Origin: Ophioderma brevispina
Taxonomy: Eukaryota > Echinodermata > Ophiuroidea > Amphilepidida > Ophiodermatidae
DNA length: 64,000 nt
NCBI GenBank assembly: GCA_023653785.1
Contig: JAMKCH010088137.1
Span: forward strand, 1-64,000
Direction: 5' to 3'
The position numbers were made by a program, and so were the translations under genes. The notes under the pieces were generated by a model, which saw nothing but the letters and a program-made list of their open reading frames with translations, did no database searches and was not told the origin of the DNA. Shown here one piece after another: positions 1 to 11,460 of this stretch. Within the stretch, counting starts at the first letter, position 1; the number at the start of each line of letters is the position of its first letter.

Positions 1-75
1 GCCAAATTTTCATGCTTTATCACCAAGTGACACCATTCATGCACCCTCAATCTACTCTACTATTTGAAATTCACC
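1..75 (+). repeat. Dispersed repeat end, copy of the 7.97-kb sequence
   Basis: The first 70 bases (GCCAAATTTTCATGCTTTATC, then CACCAAGTGACACC) match 7968-8040 (GCCAAATTTCTGCTTATC, then CACCAAGTTGCAC) through the following CTACTCTA and CAAATACT-like stretch, with several indels. Both are on the plus strand. The window begins inside or at the edge of this repeat, so its full extent is not visible. No coding potential is seen. Confidence 0.55.
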
Positions 76-404
76 CAGACTTTGAGCCTCCGAGCAAGTC
101 ACGGACTTAAGGCATTCGGGTACGCCCACTGGTAGTGATTGACAATTAATCAATCACACCTCACTCGGGACACTCACGGACAACCTGCTAGTATTTTACC
201 TGCGCGCGCGCGGTGGTGAATGGATTATAGGCACTATAAAACTACCACGCGTGTGGGCGCGGGATGACCATGTATGTATGCGGATATAAATAGCAACATT
301 TGATAATGATGTAGATATTTCAAAGCCATCCATATTTTGATTGATTTCCCCAAGTATGTCTGAGAATACATATATTTCCCGCTAGTATACATATAGCAAA
401 AAAA

Positions 405-775
405 TCACTTCTTTTTAACTTTCTTCCGTCTATTTCCTCTACATCTTTTCCGTCTTGTTCTTGTTCCTTTCCACCTTGTTAATATAATTCTTTGTTTAAC
501 GGCATACCTTCCTTCTCCCCCTCGCTTTTTCTATATTCTTTTGACCTCTTTTACAGGTTTTCTTTCTCCTTTTTGTCCTTCTATTGTTAGTGTTTTTTTC
601 TTCTCACAACCACCCTTTTTCCCACTCAGTCATGTTGACACTAAACCTTCCCCTTCTTTTAACTCTCTCAATCTCCTGTTTTAACCCTCTTTTCTTTTTC
701 ATATAGCTTCCTTTTCCTTCCACCTCTCGCTCTCGCTCTCGCCCTCTATCTCCTCTATCCTTTTTTTTTCAATAT
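405..775 (+). repeat. Pyrimidine-rich low-complexity tract
   Basis: About 370 bases are dominated by C and T on the plus strand, with words such as CTTTC, TTCCT and CTCGCTCTCGCTCTCG near 725-745. The tract is interrupted and is not a clean microsatellite. It could be a polypyrimidine/polypurine structure-forming tract. No gene is attached to it. Confidence 0.7.
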
Positions 776-3080
776 TTCATAACATCATTTGGACATCATT
801 CCTTTGTTGAGGCATAATATTTTGTTTAGGAGTAAAAACATAAAATTTTTTCATAGACTACTGCTTTATATTATTTACAAAATAGATGGTATACGGAGTC
901 AGAGTGGTAAACTTGGATACACAATTGAAGCCAATTTGACTGTTCTCCAATGGGATGGGGGCTACTCAGATTTTGGTTGGGTTGAGGGTGTGCAACTGGG
1001 CTTGAAACCTTAATCATTCATAAGGGTCATTTTGGTAACAAGGGATACATTTTTGAGGATTTTGCTTACAATCTGTCTCTTTATTTTTTCAAGAGATTTG
1101 TTTTTTAGGCTCAGACACAAGCCCCAGAAGATTTTGCCTTTTTTAAAGAGTTTTTTGAGGCAGTTTTGAAGGAAATAACAACTCTTGAACCTTATTAATT
1201 AGCACAAAACAATTGGTATGAGATGCAGATCTGCAGCTCAAAGCAAAGGTCAAGGTCACATCTGTAAAATTTGTATTTGTTTTCCACTCTGATTCCCCTT
1301 GATTGCTTCCTCAAAACTCATGCTTATCTTAGTACACATGGACCGATTAACTTCATAATCTGTGAAGAAGATTGATCTCTAAAGATCACTAGTGACTTTG
1401 ATCTAATTTCATTTTATTTTAAACTATTTTAAAGTCATTTTTTCTGGTGGCAAGTAAGGTGCTATAACCATCACAATTGCTTAAAAAATGAACAGGACCA
1501 CAACTCATACGGGTTGGACACAGCTGACCTGTAGTACCAGATGTAAGCTTTGACCCTATTTTGGTTAAAAATATATCTCAAATTGCAATTTCCATAGCAA
1601 TAGGTACTATGCTCAATCATGCTCAAAATGAACCACTGGCCCAAAGTGTTACAGAGTATACCAAGATTGACCGTACCTGTAATGACCCCTACATTACCAT
1701 TGACACACCCTTTTTGTTCAATTTGTTATTCCCACCAAATTTGCTCAAAAGAAACCAATTGCTTAGGACTTGGGGGCTTTAAACAGAGTGACATATAGTG
1801 ACCCATGTGAGTTTTTACCATATTTAGAAAACTTTCAAATTGCCAATTCCGTGGTACATATGGTGTACAATGGATTCAAGTACTGATATTGACATAGTTT
1901 ACATAAGTGTTGATAAAATAGACGGCAATAGCAGACGCTATTACCATTCAATATAAAAAAAAATAAGTTTTTGCGTTGCCGAAGATAGTCAAGAAGGCAT
2001 AGTACAATTTTCCACTGTTAAGTGTGAGGTTTCAATGTATCCCAAAATTAATACTTTAAAAACTTTTAGAATTAATATTGCAATTTTTCCAAAAACAACC
2101 CTTCTTTGACCTACAGATATTGAGTCCAATGTCAAAATAAGGTTGAAACTTCAGTGAACTTGAATTAATGTATATAGGAGTCATACTTGAACTAATTGCT
2201 CTTCAGGAAACCCGGATTCCTCAAAACAAATTGCAAATGGGATAGGTCAAAGCATTTCCACCCTCATTTATTTAACTACCCAAAACATGGGAATTAGTAT
2301 CTAATATAGTCATACAGCAGGAGGATTCAAATTTTGGCACATATTTTCTAATGCATTAAAATTGTGCTGATTTTTTCATGGAAAGGCACCCACATTCCAA
2401 GTAAAAATACATAAAATTCCTAATTTTCATATAATTTTCTGTTATCCATAATTCCCTATATTCTTGATTGTTGGCCCTATATTTAGCCCCCTATATTTTT
2501 GCAAGGGTTCACTTCTAGCCCTGTATCTAATATTCTCTACGTTGATTATTCCCATGTGGACGTTGGGGAAAAACAACAATCCAATCGTTACATCTGGTGG
2601 AATCCGTGGTAAAATTCCCAGGTACCTGAGTGAAAAAAAGATGTTTTCTGAACGGCTGCTGTGTCATCACAAGGACAATTGTCATTTCGGCGCTTTTGAA
2701 GTTTAACTTTCTGGCTTCATCAACGAGTTACTTCGGCGAGTGAACTTCCACGGAACAAAATGATCGGAGCGGAAAACCTATTGTCTCTTGTCGCCCGCCT
2801 GAGCCAAGCTTCAACAGCGGCGGGCCACCTGGGCAGGCATCATGGACTGGAATTAGTTAATTCTTATGTGAATGCATCGGAACTTGTGGAAAAATCAGAA
2901 AAGTTTTTTAGAATACCCAGGACAGTCATGGGGAGGACTTGAACATAGATCTCTCAAAGATGAATCCACAGGACCAACTCATGATTAAATTGACCTATTA
3001 TTCTAATTCCATATTCCAACAATCTAAAACCAACAAGGATTACCAGCGACACACGACAATATTGACGCACATATTAACAA
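776..3080. other. Non-coding stretch, nothing recognised
   Basis: AT-rich sequence with only short ORFs lacking any motif I know. The stretch 2760-2942 has an open frame of 60 codons on the plus strand just before the LINE relic and could be a remnant of the element's 5' part, but it has no diagnostic motif. I see no tRNA, promoter or splice-site pairing that I would defend. Confidence 0.5.
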
Positions 3081-3084
3081 ATTG

Positions 3085-4200
3085 TGACAAAGTAGGAAAA
3101 AAAAGCGATTATAGTAAACCAAAATCAGTGATCCACTTGCCAACAGTTCTGATAAGTAATATGAGTTTGCACGGACAAATCTGGAAATAAAAATAAATGT
3201 TATTACAAAAGATTTTGATAGTGATGGTAATAGTTCTAGATGAAAAAGTTCTTTATCGAATGTGAAATGGGAAGAGATTTTCTTTTTTGAAGTTAAAAGA
3301 ATATCAATGTTGATGATTGATTATAATGCATATGTAAACAAATTTCAAGAGTATATAATGAATGTATACCACTTAAGAAATGTAAAAGAACACAAAAGAG
3401 ATACACGATTCTCCATGGCTTAAAAAGGTTGCTTAATAGTATAAACAAAAAAAATTAAGCTATTACAAGCAATTGTACAAGGTCAAATGGACCAACAATC
3501 ATTCAAGAATTTAAAAACATTTAGAAATAAGTTCATGGTTTGATTAGAAAATCAACGAAATTACTTTTTAAAAAATTCGAAAACCAACTTTTTTAAAAAA
3601 AACAACAAGAGCAGAAAGCCTGGAAAATAATAAACGATTTAATTGGACGTGCTCAGAAGCAATATTTGTGATCCAGTTCAAACGAAAATATTGGAACAAT
3701 AATTAAGATCAAAAAGATAATAAAGATTTAATGATTTTTCGTGAACGTAGGCCCCAAACTTAGCATCTAAAATTCAGAAACAACTTCCGGTAAAAAAAAC
3801 TAGATTGATTATTTGAAGATACCTTGAACAAAAAGTATATTCATGAAAACACAATTATTAAATCCGAGATTGTGAAAAAATCATTAAAAATGTGATCACC
3901 AAGGAGAAAAGTGCTGGCAATGAGGAGATAGGAAATTGATTGTAAAAAGTTGTAGGCAAATGAAATTGCCCCAACCTCTCACAAAAATTTCAAGTTATCT
4001 TGGTTAAATGGTATATGGTTCCTAAGCAGTTAAAATAGCCCAAGGTAATCACCGATTATAGAAAGAGACGACAGTGAAATATTTTCAAATTACCGACCAG
4101 ATTTACAGAACTTCCGTGTTTTTCAAAATAATAGAAGGCTGGTCCTTCAACAGAGTATTGAATTATTGATACACAATGAATTCTTAATGTCAACGCCAAT
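3085..4200 (+). mobile_element. LINE relic, Jockey/CR1-superclade, endonuclease edge to reverse transcriptase (dead)
   Basis: Translating the plus strand with frame changes gives the typical order of a non-LTR retrotransposon ORF2. A piece reading HLPTVLISNM near 3138 resembles the start of the APE endonuclease. It is followed by the linker words SPWLKKG (about 3408-3430) and NKKNKL. FFVNVGPKL near 3740 and FSNYRP near 4080-4100 precede a piece reading FFKIIEGWSFNRVLNY, equivalent to the block just after the NYRP motif of reverse transcriptase. The middle of the endonuclease appears deleted. Many stops and frameshifts make it non-functional. The same linker and RT words occur in the copy at 58.0-60.8 kb, so both belong to one family or close relatives. 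Its 3' half is missing; another LINE relic follows. Confidence 0.78.
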
Positions 4201-4559
4201 CCAACGGTTACGTTGGGCTCAAACGATGATTGCCTCTCCTGAGCTCCATTCCAAGTGAATGAGGATGGAATAGAAAGGAGAGTTGGGAATCTTCTGGACA
4301 ACCCTGCAGATGTTAGAAAAGTATGCCAAAAAACTGGCAAGTAGTGGTTACCAAGGAGGGATTGCGCAGATGACAGGAAAATGCTTGAAAGCCTGTATGC
4401 AGACTTGAAATGATTTGCAACATCAAAAGGATCTGCCTGATATAGATGTGCACTTCGGTGTTTACATTTAGATGCTAACACTATGTCTTGTTAATTAAAT
4501 AATGGACAACTTATCTAAGACCCTTGATGAACAGGCCTCACTCGTCAAGCTTAGTTCTC
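4201..4559. other. Unassigned gap between two LINE relics
   Basis: This stretch has open reading on the minus strand (4056-4481) that overlaps the first LINE and is a shadow. The plus strand may hold the decayed 5' part of the L2-type element that becomes recognisable from about 4560. No firm motif is visible. Confidence 0.4.
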
Positions 4560-6215
4560 CATACTCATGCTCCTTGGTATTCGATGCCTTTGCGATTGAG
4601 AAGAAGGAACACCCTCGGCTGGAGCACAGAGTTTCACATACTTGGCTCACAATATAAAAGGAGCTTAAAAGGTTCATGTTTTGAATACAACTCTTCTTGC
4701 TAAAGCGAAGACAGGAGTTAATAGCAACCAGATTACTACATGCAACCAACGTGATCTTTTCCATGTAGTCAGCAATTTAAACTTCTAGAGGAACATCGCT
4801 ACGTACCCATGAAAGTCCAAAAGATATGGCTAACAGAATTTTTTTACAGATCTTTCCACAAACAGATCAAGAAGTCTAGATGTCTAGACGATCTGTTTCT
4901 GTTACCAGTTAACCAAATTTCCTCACGCCCTCACGCATGCATTTCATCTGTGATCCCGCAACTGAAGAAATCCAGCTCGGACACAACCATCTCTCAAATT
5001 ATCGCCCTAATCCATTTCTTGGAAGGTATTGAGATTAGTAAATCAGTGGTAGACTTATCTAGCGATAATGATTCCATGTTCCATGCAGTCAGTCACCGTC
5101 AATTTCACAGTGCGGAGATTGCATTGTTACAGTCGCAGCATGACATCTTGGATTGGTGTGGACAAAAAAAAGAGGATGTTGTTTAGTGTTATTAGATTTT
5201 CAGTGCCCTTGTGATATATGACCATAATAAAAAGCTCTTAACCCGCCTTAAGGCTATGAAATAACTGGAAAAGCATTAAGTTGCGTTCTTTCCCTATAAG
5301 CGAACTCAATTTGATCGATCAAATTTGCTTCATCAGCTCCTGTGGCGGCAAATTGTGGAGTTCCACAAGGGTCTATCTTACTGATGTATGCCCTCATCTT
5401 GTTTTCTGCCCCACTACAGGATATCATTACTGCCCATTGATGTTTCAATCTTTTGTTTAACCGATACAGCTCGTCTTTCCACCATTTCGCCAGTGGCGTC
5501 CGTTCCCACGTAACAGCGGGGGGGGGGGGGGCAGGTTGCCCTACTGACGACTTTTGGCCGGGAAAAAAATTGCAAAAATCATGTAGTCAGCCGTTTTTTT
5601 TTAGCCCTCTGACCCGGGAAAATTGGCCTTTTGACCCCCCTGAGAGGGAAAATTCCCAAGACTGGGAAATTTGCCCCCCCAGAAGGGGAAGGCCCGATCG
5701 CCACTGACCATGGGAATTGTGATGCAACCATAAATAATATCGATGATGCATTGCAGTCATCAGATCTGAGGTAAATCAACAAAGCTGATATTAGTACAAG
5801 ACGCAGAGAAGGTGCTGCGTTTGTTCTCATTCTTTACAGATCAGCTATTAATCTCAGTCATCCATCATGGCAATTTCATTTTTTCATCCCCAAGCTGAAG
5901 ACGGAACCTTGGTGCCATTCTCTAGGACTCATTTTTCCACTAAGAAAGAACAATCATGTTAACTTCTGCAAGCCTGATGGCACTGGATAACGGAAATTTG
6001 ACGTTACCTGGTGAAAAAAATGGGGCGGGGCCATTGGATTGCGTCCATGACTTTGTTACATGCAAGGTGGATCCTGACAACTCCTTGCCCTGTGGTCTCC
6101 CAAGAAAGAGAAGTGACTAAGGTTCAGTGAGTTCAAAATGCAGCTGCTCGATTTGTCCTTTTAAAATCCGTTGTCAAGAACATAACAAATCTACCAACTG
6201 CATGGGTCAATTAAA
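4560..6215 (+). mobile_element. L2-type LINE relic, reverse transcriptase and C-terminal part, interrupted
   Basis: Plus-strand translation with frame changes matches the order of an L2/CR1-clade ORF2. Pre-RT words (near 4600-4760) come first, then VIPQLKK with a degraded NYRP (about 4950-5025). ALLQSQHDILD (5120-5160) is followed by VLLDF (5189-5203), which matches the first catalytic block where VLLDLSAAFDTID is usual. The strongest motif is ANCGVPQGSIL at 5348-5380. A degraded ADDTQLY box (DTARLSTIS) ends at about 5490. After a 216-bp insertion the frame resumes with GNCDATINNIDDALQ (about 5712-5755) and a C-terminal VQNAAARFVLL (about 6135-6170). Stops and indels occur throughout, so it is dead. 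It lacks the endonuclease and 3' UTR. Confidence 0.87.
5491..5706. mobile_element. 216-bp CAGTGGCG TIR element inserted in the L2 RT
   Basis: The insert begins CAGTGGCG at 5491 and ends CGCCACTG at 5706, an 8-bp perfect inverted repeat. It splits the L2 reverse transcriptase between the DTQLY-like box and the GNCDAT block. A run of 14 G lies at 5518-5531, followed by a C/G-rich body with repeated GGGAAAATT words. The same terminal sequence occurs in the element at 15011-15339. No target-site duplication is clear: ACCAT occurs on both sides, but on the left it is separated from the terminus by five bases. There is no coding capacity, so it is non-autonomous. Confidence 0.72.
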
Positions 6216-6605
6216 CAGGAGTCATTAATACTGATATTGTGAACTTTTTTCTTTGTCTTTCTAGTCTTATCTTCCTCCAATCCGGCTGTCTAGGATAGTT
6301 ATCTTCACAAGATTAGGTAGGGTTGAGGCATCTGAAATTCAGAAGATAAAGATTTCACCAATGTCATGGGGGGTATATACCACACAGATCTCACAGCTGA
6401 TGATTCAGATGTATCCCCATATGTTCTTAGTATGGAGACAACTGGGGTCGTTCTCTTCTATTATTGTCTAGAGGCCTCGACATTAGGCACAATATCAAGA
6501 TGGTATTCTATTAACAATAGAACTTACACGGTAGTACCAAACTTTGTGAATGTTGTTATATACAGCAATACAGAACGAACAGGAAGGTAATAAATTGATT
6601 AAGTT
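6216..6605. other. Non-coding stretch with one unexplained open frame
   Basis: A plus-strand open frame of 74 codons at 6366-6590 (containing VVLFYYCLEAST) ends by a donor-like AGGAAG/GTAATA at about 6588. It could be a single exon, but there is no convincing acceptor, partner exon or motif, so I do not call it a gene. Confidence 0.25.
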
Positions 6606-6950
6606 ACCTGATAGTCGAAGGGTAAGGGGGGTGGTTGGTTGCCACCACTATATTTTGGGTGGATTTTGAAAAAAATTATGCACAGTATGACTCTAAAACT
6701 CTGTTATGTAAACGAGCAATTGCCATCATTTAGATATCCTTCGTTTTAGCGCAAATTGGATTTTCGCCTATTCGTTGAAAATGCCAATTTGCCGACTCGA
6801 GGACTTCATGACGTCATTATGACGCCCTACATACTAGGTATGAAGAGGACCTAATTAACAATGGTATCAAATCAAAAGCATCGGGTGGTTACAAAAAAAT
6901 ATCGAAGGGGATGGTAAACCAAAAAGGCTGTTAAACTAGGTTAAAAATGA
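6606..6950 (-). mobile_element. Truncated minus-strand copy of the AACCCTCGTCTTA TIR family
   Basis: The reverse complement matches the elements at 43.75-44.31 and 53.39-53.99 kb. Shared words are GGTAAGGGGGGTGG (6619), TCTAAAACTCT (6690), GCCATCATTTAGA, TTTAGCGCAAATTGGATTTTC (about 6747) and GCATCGGGTGG (6879). The element's internal order is preserved in reverse. Terminal repeats are not clear in this copy. It is non-coding. Confidence 0.7.
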
Positions 6951-7176
6951 GTTCCACATTGATACGGCCACTGATGACTTGTGCAAACACTGGGTAGCCA
7001 TGATGATTGATTACCCAAAAGGTGGGCATGCACCTGAAGTTAGCAGATTTTGGTAACTACCCTAATGAAGAATATGATTACTCTTTGGGTATCACAGCAT
7101 TGGTTTTTGCAACAAAATAGTCACTGCTGTCGTATAGCAATACATTTCCGGCAATATAAACCTAATTGCACATAAT

Positions 7177-7431
7177 TCAAATAATAATGGATAGATCGTA
7201 CCACAACAAGGGACAAGTGCAAGGATTATGTAAAAAAACACTGGTAAAGAGAATAATTGTTGCCATGTTGTCATGTGTGGCAGCCCTTTCAAGGGTATCC
7301 TGTACTTCTGCAATAGTGTATGCTCGTATCATTGGACCATTACCATAAACATAAAAGCCTCCCCTCATTTTGGAAATGTTCAACAATTGTTTGTTATCAA
7401 ACAAAATAACAAAGCCATTCTTAATATTGTC
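7177..7431 (-). CDS. Unrecognised minus-strand open frame, possible exon
   Basis: About 85 codons are open on the minus strand, from just after an in-frame stop to a stop at 7177. The peptide includes NGFVILFDNKQLLNISK, GGFYVYGNGPMIRAYT and EVQDTLERAATHDN, a balanced composition that looks more protein-like than most frames here. The last third is hydrophobic with three cysteines. I do not recognise a domain. I see no convincing splice acceptor or start context, so it could be a chance frame, an exon or a retroposed fragment. Confidence 0.22.
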   Translation of the reverse strand, partial: DNIKNGFVILFDNKQLLNISKMRGGFYVYGNGPMIRAYTIAEVQDTLERAATHDNMATIILFTSVFLHNPCTCPLLWYDLSIII

Positions 7432-7679
7432 TTTAGTTTATTCAGTCTGTAAATCAAAGATAAACAAGCCAATGTGATATTTTTAAAGGTCCTGTCACTG
7501 TATTGATTGCCTATTCACAAGGTGTATTTAGCATTGCTGTGTTGTAACCTAAAGTCTGCCCTCCTAGTAACATCAAACAAAATTGGTATTGATCCTATTT
7601 ACAGGTTTTATTTTAGATTGCGCGTTATAAAATATCTTTGGTAGATAGAAAAAATATGCATATTCTATCGATGAAAATT

Positions 7680-8040
7680 GGTAAATAGGGAATTGGCAGC
7701 CATTTGGGAAAAGAACGCCATTTGGAAAAAATGGCCACTATTTCTGGACAGGAATAGTACCCATAACTAAATTTCTATTAGGCATGCTTGGGCTACAATC
7801 AGTTTGGTAGCCAAATCAAAACAAACGCAAACACATTTAGTCCATCAAAAGAGCTAGAATACAAGAATGGCAGCCATTCTGGAAAATGGCGCCATTTTTG
7901 TTCACGAAAATCTGCAGATGCCCCCTATAGCCAAAAATCCTTCTTAGAAACATGGCCAACCTGCGGTGCCAAATTTCTGCTTATCACCAAGTTGCACAAT
8001 TCAGAACATATCTACTCTATATCAAATACTGTGTAATCTG
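7680..8040 (+). repeat. Diverged internal duplication (GGCAGCCATTTTGG-like words)
   Basis: GGCAGCCATTTGGGAAAAG at 7694 and GGCAGCCATTCTGGAAAA at 7869 head two related stretches about 175 bp apart, each followed by a CGCCATTT word. The second copy runs into the sequence repeated at the very start of the window. Non-coding. Confidence 0.45.
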
Positions 8041-9005
8041 CGCCTCATCCGCAAAAATCGGGAAGCGAAACAAAAATGGCGAGTGCACATAGACATCTAT
8101 GACTTTGTGGAGGTATGATTATAAAACATAATCTAATCTTATAAAACCAATTTAAAAACAAAAATTTAACGCTCCTAAGCTATTTGCCATAATAAAAGAA
8201 TTATACACTTTCGAAGTTGTACCTAAAAAAGGAAATTTTCATCGGCAATTTCCCCGGACACGGGGTTTTGTCAGATAAGAGAGTATGTGGGTGGGCGGAC
8301 CGCTAACATTTAAAAAATGCAGACTACAATCTAAATAACCATTCAAAAGGTTTTTAACTAAAAATGTACTGCATATTACAAAGAAGATCTGCTATCCCTA
8401 ACTCAAGATACAAAAACTCAAATTTGCACTCCTCTGAAGGCTTGTGGGATCTTTTATAGGTTACCTTTAAAGGGGTAGGACACGGGATGTAGCGATTGCG
8501 CGACCTCTCTTTGAGCGATGTGCAAATAAATTGGAAATTCCGTCAGCTATTGTCGAGTCCTTTCAAGTTTAACAAAGCGCGTCACAGGTAATTCCACTTG
8601 CTTACACTAGTTCAATATAGGCGATAGCAACGTAAAAGCATGGTAGAAATCGCAAACCGAATGGTAAAAACTGTGGGCTGGAAATCTTAGGCGACATTCT
8701 TGGCCAAGGATAAAACATGGGCACATTACCCGTAATACTTAGCGGCTCAGTTCCAAGTCAACCTATTAGCATGTTACATTAATTATGCAGCTCAAGGAAC
8801 ACAAACCACCCTACTTAGCCTACAAACACAATACCCCCAAACACACCACGTCAATTTTTTAATTGTAAATACACACAAAAGCCAATATATCAACGCCCTA
8901 CATGGTACACTACACAAGAAGGGCTAGCCATCCAGCCTCTAATAACATAAAAATGTTTTTGGGATATATCTTCACAATTATGTAGCTAGATTCTAGTGTT
9001 CTAGA
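8041..9005. other. Non-coding stretch, nothing recognised
   Basis: AT-rich sequence with no ORF above background, no RNA gene fold seen by eye, and no repeat ends that I could match within the window. Confidence 0.5.
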
Positions 9006-9009
9006 TTCA

Positions 9010-9310
9010 GGTTACTATCAGTGTTTGCTAAATCAACCAAATCAAAGTAAGATTTTACATATTTGTAAACAGGTAGAATACTACATACTATACACGTGAC
9101 AACCCCAATATGTCATTACTGTCCGTACGGCCTTTCTACAACAACGAAAGTGCATGGAGATTCATATCTTTGAATGCTGCTGTGTCTTCCTTTTTCTGTT
9201 TTTCAGTTGAAAAAGTAACTTATGAAGAATTCTACAAACTTATCATTCAAGTTTAAAACCACACATGTACATTTTAAATATGTTGACTCTTTGGATGGAT
9301 CACTGATAGT
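9010..9310 (+). repeat. Diverged copy of the 22.0/24.4-kb repeat (B segment)
   Basis: TATCAGTGTTTGCTAAATCA (9017), CATTACTGTCCG near 9113, TGGAGATTCATATCTTTGAA, CTTCCTTTTTCTG and AACTTATGAAGAATTCTACA follow the same order as 24576-24900 and 22170-22460. This is therefore an old third copy of that segment outside the tandem block. The open frame starting at 9222 lies partly in this repeat, which weakens it as a gene. Confidence 0.6.
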
Positions 9311-10420
9311 AAGTCTATATATATACTACAGCTGCACTCTCGGTCTTCTTTGTTTTGTTTCAGCAAATGAAGCGAATTACCAGTTCCCCAATTGCTTCGG
9401 GGTTTGCCCCAAAATACTTCGGCACATTTCTACTAGCAAATTTCTAAAAAAAAAGGATCACCATTTATGCAATCTTTACTATGACCTTATTAAAAACCAT
9501 GAGGTAAATATATTATGTACTGAGATCTGTGATCTCGTTGAACAGAAAGCACATATCACAACACATTTTGTGAAAGTAGAGGAGCGAGAGAGAGTGTTAG
9601 CCAAAAGGTAGATAACACCTTTCATCTTCCGCATCCAACTTTGTTCTTGTTGGAGGTTGTTTATAATAGGCCAATATCTCCACAAGCGAATTATGTGTTC
9701 ACAGCTGACATATTCGATTTTCTGAGTAAATTTTCTTCAGTTTTGAAAGTGATTAGTTATCTATTCTTAGGCCATGATGCAGCTTGTCTATAAACAACAC
9801 TTACGAACATTGGATTTTTCAGTTGGAAAGTTACATCAATGATCGTACGGCATTTACACAAAAAGCGGTTTTTTCTTCAATTTTCTTTCAATGTCTTCCA
9901 GTTATTCTCAAATTAAAGACAAAACCCCAAAAAAGTAGAAAAAAGAAAAAAAAGCTTAATTTTTAAAAAGTTCGAAAATGACCCAGATTGTTTGTTTAGT
10001 TGTTCTAATTTAGAGAAAGAAAAAAAAGTACATTAACAAACCGTTGCACTTTTTTAATATTGTTGTTTTTTTAGATCTTTTTAAAAACTGACCTATAACT
10101 TTTCATTGAAATCTAAGTACAAGATTGTCAGTGTGCTTTGAAATATTATAGTGATTCCAAATTATTGTCTCACTGACAGACATGGTAATTTGCTTTTATC
10201 TTCATTTTAGTTTTATTCTTTTTCCTCTTCTTACTTTCTATGTGAAACAATAAATACGATGACATTTAAGCTTCTGAATCAATATGCATTTGTAATTAAA
10301 TATTCACTCGCCATTGACAAGTTTGGGTAATTTTTAAAAGATTTCAAAGTCTTTCTGAGTTTCTTGCTGCAGAGAGTACACAACTAAGCGTCTTCTTACT
10401 GCCGTATGCCAATTTTAAAG
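9311..10420. other. Non-coding stretch, nothing recognised
   Basis: The plus-strand frame 9222-9611 (129 codons) spans the end of the repeat and unique sequence. It ends near a weak donor-like GTAGAT but has no known motif. The remainder is AT-rich non-coding sequence. Confidence 0.4.
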
Positions 10421-10422
10421 CC

Positions 10423-10454
10423 ATGGCGGACAAGAACCAACAACGTCTTTACAA
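10423..10454 (+). CDS. Candidate first coding exon with strong start and donor
   Basis: GCCATGGCGGAC is an excellent metazoan initiation context. The frame reads MADKNQQRLY and ends in phase 2 at a consensus donor, AA/GTAAGT (10455-10460). I could not identify the next exon: the downstream acceptors I tried give short frames. Without a second exon or expression evidence this remains a candidate. Confidence 0.25.
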
Positions 10455-10479
10455 GTAAGTTCAGACTAAGTGTGTTTTG

Positions 10480-10790
10480 GTAGAATAAGCATAATAATAA
10501 TAATTAATAAGTAACTAATAATTATAATAAAATAATATAATAATATATTCAAAAGGTGTGGAATAAGACGAAATATTATTATTCATTGTTTATAATGAGC
10601 TCTCTTTATTATTTAATACAACCTTTGTTATTCCACCTCATCTGCATAACTTAATGCATGCATCTACTTTGACGGAATAAAGCGCAAACAAAGGGGACGC
10701 TAAGGCGAACGAAAATTCCCCTAACGTCCTAATTTCTTGAAAACAAAGAGAATTCCCCCTTAAAAACCAAATGAGTATATAATCGTAATA
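10480..10790 (+). repeat. AT-rich dispersed repeat related to 29.4-29.66 kb
   Basis: An ATAATAATTAATAA tract is followed by TATAATGAGCTCTCTT, CCTTTGTTATTCC, ACGGAATAAAGCGCAAACAAAGG and AATTCCCCTAACGT. The stretch at 29470-29625 has the same words in the same order (TATAATGAGTTCTTTTC, CCTTTGTTATCC, ACGGAATAAACCGCAATACAAGG, AATTCCCCTAACGT). This is a dispersed non-coding repeat of about 200 bp. Ends are uncertain. Confidence 0.6.
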
Positions 10791-11385
10791 AATAATACTA
10801 ATGCGATTTTATATAGCGCTTCCTACAGACAAACCAAGTATCGCGCGATGTAACAAGTTATTTTCTTCAACAAATTTAGACAGATACAAGGCAACTTGTT
10901 TATGTGTGTATGTGTGTGGGAGGAAGGGTCCTTCGCTGCAAAATCTCCGTAGGAATATGAACATATGAAAGAGGGTTTTCAGAATGATTGCGCTAGATGT
11001 GGTCACCGAATCTGAAAATAAAGGATTAAAATCACAGGCCGTTGAAAATAGGGAACACAGGCGTCAATCCCGGGAGTATGGGGTATACAGGATCCACAAG
11101 TCCTAAGTTCCCCGCCTATTTATTCTATTATGAAATAGAAGACGCAATGATTCAACAAAATACCCAAATGCAAAATGACAGAGGACACTCTTTTGCCCAT
11201 CTTGGGAGAAAACTATAGAAATCCAATCACGGCATTCCAACACGAACCTCATTTGAATGAAAAAAAGTGTAAATAAAAAAGTTGCAGTAAAAGCATTGCT
11301 ACATTGGGGTTTGGTCATCTTTTAAAATATTTACTGTATTAATCCCATTTGTATCAAATCTAATAGTAAACAGAATATTACACAG

Positions 11386-11460
11386 GTGGCTTATTGGTAA
11401 GGCCAGGTCTAGGTATAGATACTCACAGGTTTCTGTTCCATATTGAAACAGGCGCGTATA
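11386..11460 (+). repeat. tRNA-like SINE head (A box and B box)
   Basis: GTGGCTTATTGGTAAGG at about 11388 resembles a pol III A box. ACAGGTTTCTGTTCC, about 40 bases on, resembles a B box (GGTTCGANTCC) with one central mismatch region. Spacing and flanking words match the usual tRNA-derived SINE head (GTGGCTTAGTGGTTAAGG, then GGTTCGATTCC). The fold is not good enough for a working tRNA. Body and tail of a SINE may extend to about 11.6 kb, but no second copy is in the window. Confidence 0.4.

Noticed and set aside
2925..3000. Possible minus-strand tRNA B box (GTTCAAGTCC)
   Set aside because: No A box or foldable cloverleaf upstream on the minus strand.
4056..4764. Two minus-strand frames of 141 and 89 codons
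   Set aside because: The plus strand carries LINE motifs over the same bases; the minus frames are shadows.
9222..9611. 129-codon plus-strand frame
   Set aside because: Its first third lies in a diverged copy of the 22/24-kb repeat and it shows no motif.
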